Source: Thermodesulfovibrionia bacterium (lineage in GTDB: Bacteria; Nitrospirota; Thermodesulfovibrionia; UBA6902). Taken from it: 64,000 bases of DNA. The notes beneath the pieces are model-generated. The model was not told the DNA's origin, ran no database searches, and saw only the letters and a program-made list of their open reading frames with translations. The translations under genes were made by a program, and so were the position numbers. Where the stretch lies: the NCBI GenBank assembly GCA_947259645.1, contig CAMYND010000005.1, forward strand, positions 48,712-112,711. Reading direction: 5' to 3'. Below, piece by piece: positions 56,428 to 64,000 of the stretch. The stretch's first letter is position 1, and the number at the start of each line of letters is the position of its first letter.

Positions 56428-57792
56428 GTGAGGGTTCAGGGTAGGGCAGTTGATCTTACTGCCGGGAGCATCTGGAAAAATATCTGGCATATGTCGTGGT
56501 CAATGATTCTCGTGATGTTCCTTAATTTCCTCGTTGGAATCACAGACATTTATGTTGCCGGGTTTCTCGGCCCTGAAATACAGGCGGTCGTCGGTTTTGT
56601 CGGGGAACTCTATTTTTTTATCATCATCGTTGCAAATGCCATCAGTATCGGCACCGTGGCAATCGTTTCCCGGGCTGTTGGTTCTGGTGACACGGAAGGG
56701 GCCCTCTCTGCTGCCCGTCAGTCCCTGCTTCTGGGTGCTGTCTGCGCCCTTGCGCTTATGATGGCAGGAATTCTTTTCAGGGATGCTCTCATAGCGGTTG
56801 CGGGCTTTCCTGAAAATGTTCGCACAATTGCCGCCGAGTTTTTCGTGATCTTTGCGGTTGCCCTGGTTCCGAATTACCTGCTGATAATATCCAATGCTAT
56901 ATTCCGTGCTGGCGGTGAGGTAAAGCTGACACTGACAGCGATGTTTGTTGCCAGTCTCGTTAATATTGTATTAGACTTTCTCCTTGTTTTCGGACTATTT
57001 TCTTTTCAGGGCATCGGGTACCGGGGCATAGCGGTCTCTACCGCTTTGGCGATGACCGCCGGGATGATGATCTGTATTGCCCTGTTCAGACAGAGCAGAT
57101 GGCAGAAGATATTTCACGGAACGTGGCACCTGTATAAAGATCTTGTTCGGAGATTCTTTGTTTTAAGCTGGCCGGCAGCACTGCTTCAGGTGTCATGGAA
57201 CACCGGAAATATAGTCATTTATAACATTCTCGGCCGTCTTGATGAAGGAAGCATTACCGCTATGGCAGCTCTTACAAGCGGCCTCAGAATCGAGGCGATT
57301 ATTTATCTTCCGATGTTTGCCCTCAACATGGCCGGGTCTGTACTGACCGGGCAGAACCTCGGGGCCGGGATGCCGGAAAGAGCTGAGAAGATAGGATGGA
57401 AAATAGCTTTTGCCGGAGTTGTTTTTGTCTCTCTCCTGGCAGTACCGGTTTTCATCTGGGCAGGTGCGCTATCCTCATCTGTTGCAAAGGACCCCCAGGT
57501 CCTGGCTGAGACTGTTCGTTATCTCAGGATTATGATGCTTTCTGAACCATTTATGGCGTTGAGCCTGATCCTGGGGGGCTGTCTGCAGGGGGCCGGAGAC
57601 ACAAAAGGGGCGATGTTTATCATCGTCGGGGCGCTCTGGATAGTCCGCCTCCCCCTGGCTTATATCATCGCTGTTATAGCTGGTTACGGCGCATACGGCG
57701 TTTGGCTTGCTATGGTAATCTCGATGTTTTTCCAGGGAATTGCGATGACGCTCCGTTACAGACGGGGGCGATGGAAAGACTTGAAATATTGA
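56428..57792 (+). CDS. MATE-family efflux transporter
   Basis: About 12 TM; IVSRAVGSGDTEGALSAARQSL, ALTSGLRIEAI, LTGQNLGAGMPERAEK. Confidence 0.9.
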   Translation: MRVQGRAVDLTAGSIWKNIWHMSWSMILVMFLNFLVGITDIYVAGFLGPEIQAVVGFVGELYFFIIIVANAISIGTVAIVSRAVGSGDTEGALSAARQSLLLGAVCALALMMAGILFRDALIAVAGFPENVRTIAAEFFVIFAVALVPNYLLIISNAIFRAGGEVKLTLTAMFVASLVNIVLDFLLVFGLFSFQGIGYRGIAVSTALAMTAGMMICIALFRQSRWQKIFHGTWHLYKDLVRRFFVLSWPAALLQVSWNTGNIVIYNILGRLDEGSITAMAALTSGLRIEAIIYLPMFALNMAGSVLTGQNLGAGMPERAEKIGWKIAFAGVVFVSLLAVPVFIWAGALSSSVAKDPQVLAETVRYLRIMMLSEPFMALSLILGGCLQGAGDTKGAMFIIVGALWIVRLPLAYIIAVIAGYGAYGVWLAMVISMFFQGIAMTLRYRRGRWKDLKY

Positions 57793-57902
57793 GATAACGT
57801 GATACAATAGCAACAATGGACAATCGGAACAATAAGCGGTTGCAGATTCAACTCGCTGCAATAAGTTGACAGGAAAAATCCTGTGGTCCGCTGTCTGTTT
57901 CT

Positions 57903-59363
57903 TTATCCCCTGCCGGTAAGCTCTTTCAGTTTCTCAGTAATTGCCTCAGGCTCAGCTTCCACCTTCTGCGGGCGAATAGATTCAATGTCTATTCCAGCCA
58001 GTTTTTTCAGTGATGGGCATTGCGGGATAGGAATATCAGGGTAGTGCTTCTGAAAGTCAGGAAATTTTGCCGGAGATGCGGTCTCGAGAACCGCAACTAT
58101 CGAATCCTCAGTGTTAAAGTACTGCCGGTATCTGAATGAAGCTGCTACCCCTATTGCTCCATGGGGCTCCAGAACAAGCTTGTTTCTCCGCCAGAACCGC
58201 ACAATATGAGCCTCTATATCCTCATTTGTAATAATATCCTCACCAAAGACATCCTTGCGCAGGTTATCTGCCACATCAGGCGTAACGCTTCTTTTTTCCG
58301 CAAGAATATCAGGAATGTTATGAGGAGATTCTCCGTAGAGAAAAAGGATGCGTTCAAGGTTTGATGGTACGGAGATATCCATGGAGTTTGCAAGTGTCTG
58401 CTTGTTGATGAGACTGCCTGAAGACGAACCTTTGCCAACAATATTTGCAAAGATATTATTTGCGTTTGTTGCTGCAATAAACATCTTAACCGGCAGGCCC
58501 ATGCGCTTAGCCATCAAACCCGCGGTCAGATTACCGAGATTACCGGAGGGGACAGAAAAGAGAATATTCTTATCAGGAAAGCGTTTGTTGAGTTCTGCCC
58601 AGACAAAGAAGTAGTAAATGGTCTGGGGAATAAGTCTCCAGAGGGATATTGAGTTCGCAGTTGTGAGGTTGAATCTTTCCCTGATGCTGTCATTATTCAG
58701 CAGGCTCTTGGCCAACCGCTGACAGTCATCAAAATTACCGTTAATCGGAAGGGCCCCGACATTTCCGCTGACAGAAAGCATCTGCTTTTCCTGAACATTT
58801 GAGACCCCGTCTGCTGGGTAGAGGACAAGGACATGAGTATGGGGAAGACCGTGAAAAGCTGTTTGTATGGCAGTCCCTGTATCGCCTGATGTTGCAACAA
58901 TAATAGTGGCCTCTCTCTTATTAACCGAAAGGTAGTAACTTATAAGCCGTGCCAGAAATCTGGCGGCAAAGTCCTTGAAGCTGCAGGAAGGGCCCCTGTC
59001 GAGACGTGCTATTACAAGCCCGTTATCGTTCAATGCATCATCAATAGGAATAGTTGTTTTACTATAGGCCCCATCACAGATTTCCGCCAGCGTGGTATCC
59101 GGCACGCCTTCACGGGGCAGAAACCCCCTCATTATGATCCATGCCAGTTCCGGATACGTCAAGTCTGATAAACGGTTTATGATTTCTTCAGAAAAGTGAG
59201 GGATAGTGGAGGGCATAAAAAGCCCGTAGTCAGGACTCAGCCCTCTTTCAAGGACGACTTGCCATTGATATTTGTGTTCCCCCTGACTGCTCCGCGTTGA
59301 TACAAAAACAGGACTCTCCGCGAAGCTGTCACCAAGTATGTCCTGAAGTCTGGAAATATCCAT
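57903..59363 (-). CDS. thrC: Threonine synthase
   Basis: DRGPSCSFKDFAARFLARL, IIVATSGDTGTAIQTAF, FSVPSGNLGNLTAGLMAKRMGLP. Confidence 0.95.
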   Translation of the reverse strand: MDISRLQDILGDSFAESPVFVSTRSSQGEHKYQWQVVLERGLSPDYGLFMPSTIPHFSEEIINRLSDLTYPELAWIIMRGFLPREGVPDTTLAEICDGAYSKTTIPIDDALNDNGLVIARLDRGPSCSFKDFAARFLARLISYYLSVNKREATIIVATSGDTGTAIQTAFHGLPHTHVLVLYPADGVSNVQEKQMLSVSGNVGALPINGNFDDCQRLAKSLLNNDSIRERFNLTTANSISLWRLIPQTIYYFFVWAELNKRFPDKNILFSVPSGNLGNLTAGLMAKRMGLPVKMFIAATNANNIFANIVGKGSSSGSLINKQTLANSMDISVPSNLERILFLYGESPHNIPDILAEKRSVTPDVADNLRKDVFGEDIITNEDIEAHIVRFWRRNKLVLEPHGAIGVAASFRYRQYFNTEDSIVAVLETASPAKFPDFQKHYPDIPIPQCPSLKKLAGIDIESIRPQKVEAEPEAITEKLKELTGRG

Positions 59364-59637
59364 GTAATCAAGCCTCCTTCTAAAAAAGGGAACCGGGTTT
59401 ATTTCCCTTTCGATAGGAATATATTATAATTTATTGAAGGGTTTCTATGTGGTCAAGACTATACTATTTTAAGCGAAATTTCCCATAATTTAATCGTGTT
59501 TATTTAAAAAATCCATGAAAATCACAAAAAAGCATCTTGTCTACGGGTAAAAAAATGGACAATCTCCTCTTTTTGTTTGACTTTTCAATAAAAAAATGCC
59601 ATATTGTATAAATGCTTCAGGAGTTTTTGTAATTTGT

Positions 59638-59673
59638 AATGCCACAAAGACTTTAAGCTTTGTGGCATTTTTT
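59638..59673 (+). terminator. Intrinsic terminator-like hairpin upstream of cspA
   Basis: AATGCCACAAAG-actttaag-CTTTGTGGCATT followed by T-tract. Confidence 0.9.
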
Positions 59674-59726
59674 ATCGGATCAGGATTCCACAGGAATTCT
59701 GATTATTTATAAGGAGGGAAGTTAGC

Positions 59727-59930
59727 ATGGCAAATGGAACAGTAAAGTGGTTTAATGAAGCCAAGGGTTTTGGTTTCATAACTCAGGATGATGGAGGACC
59801 CGATGTGTTCGCGCACTATTCTGAGATCCAGGGTGAAGGCTTTAAAAGCTTGAACGAGGGTGACAGCGTAAGTTTTGAAATTGTAGAAGGTGACAAAGGT
59901 CCGAAAGCTACTAATATTCAGAAAGCCTAA
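59727..59930 (+). CDS. cspA: Cold-shock protein (CspA family)
   Basis: [64 protein letters not shown]. Confidence 0.97.
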   Translation: MANGTVKWFNEAKGFGFITQDDGGPDVFAHYSEIQGEGFKSLNEGDSVSFEIVEGDKGPKATNIQKA

Positions 59931-59940
59931 TAAAAGTAAA

Positions 59941-59972
59941 GCAAGCTCTGTTTAACAGGGCTTGCTTTTTTT
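59941..59972 (+). terminator. Intrinsic terminator after cspA
   Basis: GCAAGCTCTG-tttaa-CAGGGCTTGC plus (T)7. Confidence 0.9.
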
Positions 59973-60057
59973 ATCTGACAGCCGCAGCATATCCCCGGTT
60001 TTAAAAACAATCAATTATTAAGAGCAGCTGCAACTGAATCTGTCAAGGCGTAATTGA

Positions 60058-60252
60058 TCAGGCTATTGAACAGCTCATGTCCTGGCCGCAGCACATGGGG
60101 GACTTAATCTTGCCATGACCATTTGGACATTTAGAGACCTGCACTTCTGTCCCATCATCCACCTTCAACGTATCATCAACGAGTGGCGCATCGCATGCAG
60201 CGCACGTTGCATTTACCGCCATACCACATTTTGAACATTTGTATGTAGCCAT
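60058..60252 (-). CDS. Small multi-Cys zinc-ribbon protein
   Basis: YKCSKCGMAVNATCAACDAPL...VSKCPNGHGKIKSPMCCGQDM. Confidence 0.7.
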   Translation of the reverse strand: MATYKCSKCGMAVNATCAACDAPLVDDTLKVDDGTEVQVSKCPNGHGKIKSPMCCGQDMSCSIA

Positions 60253-60419
60253 TTTACCTGCCTCCTTATGTTTTTAGCCGGGTTATTTATTGAGCATGTA
60301 TCAATTATAGCTTAAAATTACTCAGGGCACTGCATTATCTTTCGGTAGACAGATCAGGGTTTTAATGATAAGAGATACCTATAGATGTTCTCCGTCTCAT
60401 TTCAACCGGGAGAGAAGCT

Positions 60420-61634
60420 GTGATCAAAACTGATTTAAGGCAGATTGTTCATGCATTATCCGATATGCTGGATCTTGTAGGAGTAGATGAACTCTATCAC
60501 AGCAAGCGCGTTGCCTTTATGTCTGCTGAGTGCAGCAGATTGGTGAACTTGAGTGAGGAAGAGCGCGACACAGTTTACGATGCGTCTCTTCTTCATGACT
60601 GTGGTGTATCTTCCACCCATACTCATAAATACCTGATATCTGAACTTGACTGGTCAGACTCAGAGGCCCACTGCATCAAAGGGCATGATCTTCTGGCGGA
60701 AGAGGATTTATTCAGTAATCTGGCCCCGATAATTCTCTCTCATCACACTCACTGGGATGTATTGCATACAAAAGATATTTCTCCTGAGAATGCGCTGATC
60801 AGCAACTGTATCTACCTGGCTGACAGGGTGGATGCATTAATAACGCAAAACAAGGGCTGTGAGTTGCTGCTGGTCAAGGATAGCATCCGCGAAACAATAA
60901 AAAACTATCGAGGCTCTTTTTTCGCACCAGAGCTGGTGGATGTCTTTCTGGATGTCTCGCAGAGCGAGTTTTTCTGGCTCAGCATGATGCCTCACCATCT
61001 TACGAAGTACATCGCGGAAATGTCAGCCATGAAAAAACCGCACTATCTCGACCACAACGCTCTTATGCATATTGCGAACATGTTTGCCACCATTGTAGAT
61101 GCTAAAAGTCATTACACCGTAGAACACTCAAGAGGAGTTGCACGGCTGGCAGCACATATTGCTTCAGAGCTTGGCATGGGCAGGGAGAAGTGTGTTGAAC
61201 TGAATGTTGCCGGTCTTCTGCACGATATCGGGAAACTGAAGATTCCTGATGAAATTCTTGAAAAGCCCGGCCCCCTGACTCCCGCTGAAAGAGCTGTTAT
61301 GAAATCCCACAGCTTCGAAAGCTACCAGATCCTGAAGTCTATAGGGGGCTTTGATGACATCAGCAAATGGGCTGCCTTTCATCACGAGTATATATCCGGA
61401 GAGGGCTATCCCTTTCATCTCCATAAAGATCAGCTGCCGGAAGAAGCCAGAATTATCAGTGTTGCCGATGTGTTTCAGGCGTTAGTCCAGGACCGTCCCT
61501 ATCGCTCCTCTGCTGAGCCTCAAAAAGTGCGGGCAATGCTCGAGGAGATGGGATCAAGCGATAAGCTGGATTCAGATCTTGTTGGTTTTGTGAATAACAA
61601 TATGGAAACCTGCTGGAACGCTGCTACAGCATAA
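60420..61634 (+). CDS. Tandem HD-domain protein with HD-GYP-like C-terminal domain
   Basis: N-terminal YHSKRVAFMSAEC...LLHDCGV...HH; C-terminal HSRGVARLAAHIA...LLHDIGKLKIPDEILEKPGPLTPAE...HHEYISGEGYPF. Confidence 0.85.
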   Translation: MIKTDLRQIVHALSDMLDLVGVDELYHSKRVAFMSAECSRLVNLSEEERDTVYDASLLHDCGVSSTHTHKYLISELDWSDSEAHCIKGHDLLAEEDLFSNLAPIILSHHTHWDVLHTKDISPENALISNCIYLADRVDALITQNKGCELLLVKDSIRETIKNYRGSFFAPELVDVFLDVSQSEFFWLSMMPHHLTKYIAEMSAMKKPHYLDHNALMHIANMFATIVDAKSHYTVEHSRGVARLAAHIASELGMGREKCVELNVAGLLHDIGKLKIPDEILEKPGPLTPAERAVMKSHSFESYQILKSIGGFDDISKWAAFHHEYISGEGYPFHLHKDQLPEEARIISVADVFQALVQDRPYRSSAEPQKVRAMLEEMGSSDKLDSDLVGFVNNNMETCWNAATA

Positions 61635-61754
61635 CAGGATAATGAGCGAATGAAATTATACAAAGACGTCGGGAGGGTCAATTTCAGTCAATAAAAAAGG
61701 CAGAGCCGTGAATGGCCCTGCCTGAGCGGTACTCTTTAAATATTTTCAGGCGGT

Positions 61755-62084
61755 TTAATCTTTAATCGTTTTTGTTTTCCCATTGGCAATCACAGACTTT
61801 ATGCCATTTCCCACTCCGCTGGCACTTGCGTACATCTGGCTCTTGCCAATTATTTGGTGATTTCTGGCTTTTAAGACAAAGTAATGCTTGCCATTTTTTG
61901 CTTCTTTTCGTTCAAAGCCATCTTTGTTTCCACAGTTAGACTGGACAGAGACGATCCCTCTTTTGCATCCTGTCCTGGTTGCATACTGTTGACTGGATAA
62001 AATCGTTTCTTTGTTCCGTGCCTGCAGATTAAACGTATACTTACCGTTCTTGCCCTTCTTAATCTCATACAATCCTGATGCCAT
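61755..62084 (-). CDS. YegP/DUF1508 family protein (two repeats)
   Basis: YEIKKGKNGKYTFNLQARNKETILSSQQYATRTGCKRGIVSV and FERKEAKNGKHYFVLKARNHQIIGKSQMYASASGVGNGIKSV. Confidence 0.9.
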   Translation of the reverse strand: MASGLYEIKKGKNGKYTFNLQARNKETILSSQQYATRTGCKRGIVSVQSNCGNKDGFERKEAKNGKHYFVLKARNHQIIGKSQMYASASGVGNGIKSVIANGKTKTIKD

Positions 62085-62288
62085 ATATCCCTCCTTTTAT
62101 GTTGGGGTTGCTTATGGTTATACCTCCTGGTGGATAAATTGCCGTATCGTTATTGAGATCTTCTATGGAACATTTATGCTTTTCTGAAATAATTATGGTA
62201 TATGAACAGGTGCAGCTCTATTAGTAAGAAACGCATAAATCTTCACTAGTATGAGAAATCTTTGAAGAGGAGTCAAGAAAAAAGAGGT

Positions 62289-63461
62289 TTAAATGAATAA
62301 TGACTTGATAATCTTTTTTACTATCTTCAGCGTCTCAACCGAGAGGTTCAATGATTTATTCAAATGATCAGTAACTGTATAGGTAGATCCAGAGGCTGCA
62401 CGGAACAGCATGACCTTCCCGTCAACTCCGCCCACCAGGACGTCATTCTGCCCGTCATTGTTCCAGTCAGCAATATAAAGACGTGAACGGGGCACGCCCT
62501 TAGAGGAAGGAAAACGAAGAGGATTCCCGTTTTTCAGGAAAAGTTTCTCAGCCCGGTTAAATGCAGGGTTGTCATTTGATGCAACATTTTTAAGATAATA
62601 AACATAGCCTTCTAATTCACCAATCAGTATGTCTTTTAACCCGTCATCATTCCAGTCAAATATTCTCGGTGCAGCCCGTGAACCAATGTCCAAGACATTT
62701 CCCCCTGCTACAAGAAGATAGGAGGTGGCAAAATCCGGTTCAGCGTTCGTTCCCTCATTTAAATAAACATGAATGGTTCCCTCAAAATTGCCGATGAGCA
62801 GGTCTTTCCGCCCATCTTCATTCCAGTCATTGACGATCGGCGCTGCTCTCATGCCAACGTCTATCTCTGTTCCTCCTGCCTGGATTATTGAACCGCCCTC
62901 CAGGATTGGGTCACTGTTGTCATGTCTGTTCAGAAACAGATGAACATGGCCATCACCATTACCGACGAGCAGGTCATGCAGTCCATCATTGTTCCAGTCC
63001 ACGACTGTCGGGTAGGAACCCTGTCAACCCTCTGCAAGGACTGTTAATGGCTCACAGATATTTGTGCATGTCTGGATCTGCTGAGCAACATTAAAAGAAG
63101 GCTCTGAATCAGAGCCGATATTTTCATAGAAACTGATATATCCGCTCTTTGGTTTATTATCATCATAAGTTCTGTTGCCAACCAAGAGGTCTTTTTTCCC
63201 ATCATTGTTCCAGTCAAATACATGGGGAACTGACCAGTTATTGGCTTTCAGATCTGATGCACCATCCTGGGTATAGGTTCCTGGCAGGAGCATAGTCTGA
63301 TAGTCTGAATAATACGCATTGTTAATGAGGAAGAAAAGGATTGCTATGACGGGTAAGATGGTGATTAACGCTAAGCCCTGTCTGCTGAATAGATTGATTA
63401 TAACACCTCGTTTTTTTATAGAACGTCCGTAAATTAAGTTTAAGGGAGTATTTGATTCCAA
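62289..63461 (-). pseudogene. FG-GAP/VCBS-repeat protein interrupted by a single in-frame TGA (63024-63026)
   Basis: Same reading frame on both sides (1173 nt = 391 codons): ...CEPLTVLAEG*QGSYPTVVDWNNDGLHDLLVGNG...; repeated (V/F)DWN(N/D)DG.(K/H)D(L/I)L(V/I)G units. Confidence 0.7.
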
Positions 63462-63753
63462 GTCAAACCTTGAGCGAAGAAATGAAATGATCTAATATAA
63501 GCTCACAAACCTGTCACACGGAGAGACACTGATTCATGCTAAAGGGAGGTTGAAGAAAAAAACGTGATGGTAGAGATTTAAAATACAGAGCCCGCTCATA
63601 CTCAGCACGCACTGTTCAACAAATTTAAATTCAGGAGAGAGAGTTTTTTATTGTTCTCTTTTCCAGAATTCTGAAGTTGATGGATCATTTATAAGAGGGG
63701 ATACTTTTCAGGCTTAGGCTTTAATAAGCACTACAGATAATCGATTGCATGGC

Positions 63754-63798
63754 AGTGTCAGATCTTCAGAAAAACATAAAGATCGGATATCTGACACT
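63754..63798. repeat. Inverted repeat AGTGTCAGAT ... ATCTGACACT
   Basis: Perfect 10-bp arms separated by 25 nt in the intergenic region. Confidence 0.8.
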
Positions 63799-63925
63799 AC
63801 CTGTTCAATTTCCCTCATACCTTCACGATTTACCCTCAAGATATATATTGAAAATCCGTTTAATAGTTTATATCCCTAAATGCTATGGAGCGTACGGGGA
63901 GCAAATACTATAGGAGGTGTTGTAA

Positions 63926-64000
63926 ATGCAAACAAAACTGAAATATCCGATCTATGCTGTTCTGCTGCTTGGGGTGGCCGTCCTTGTATGGGCCTGTGGA
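63926..64000 (+). CDS. N-terminus of a lipoprotein/secreted protein (partial, runs off window end)
   Basis: MQTKLKYPIYAVLLLGVAVLVWACG signal sequence with an RBS (TAGGAGG) upstream. Confidence 0.65.
   Translation, partial: MQTKLKYPIYAVLLLGVAVLVWACG

Overview
This 64 kb window is a gene-dense bacterial chromosomal segment. Gene content suggests a Nitrospirota- or Desulfobacterota-like anaerobe, but this is a low-confidence inference. Most of it is housekeeping: pepA, aroG-type DAHP synthase, lexA, Y-family polymerase, isocitrate dehydrogenase, ubiX, rsmG, ubiE, uvrC, radA, rplU-rpmA-obg-proB, uvrA, ccdA-like, tgt, argS, thrC and cspA. I recognised no rRNA, tRNA, CRISPR array, prophage or intact transposase. 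The parts that stand out are: (1) A locus at about 6.5-15 kb. It holds a HisKA_3 kinase, a NarL-type regulator and an operon encoding a receiver-NuoE fusion, a NuoF-like and a NuoG/FdhA-like protein. The receiver has Glu in place of the phospho-acceptor Asp, and the NuoG/FdhA-like protein has lost the Mo-ligand Cys/Sec motif. Three copies of a TGAYTAGGTGTTTTT operator-like repeat sit upstream of the regulator and the operon. (2) A GxxExxY element with octamer-repeat inverted ends inserted between lexA and the Y-polymerase gene, plus a 112-bp internally deleted relative and a solo end elsewhere in the window. (3) A Fur-family C-terminal domain without its HTH, translationally coupled to a ZnuA-like gene. 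(4) Tandem Hsp70 paralogues next to DUF2760. (5) A candidate Re-citrate synthase/isocitrate dehydrogenase pair. (6) An out-of-frame overlap that replaces the ArgS C-terminus. (7) An FG-GAP protein interrupted by one in-frame TGA. All family calls are from motif reading by eye; no database search was run.
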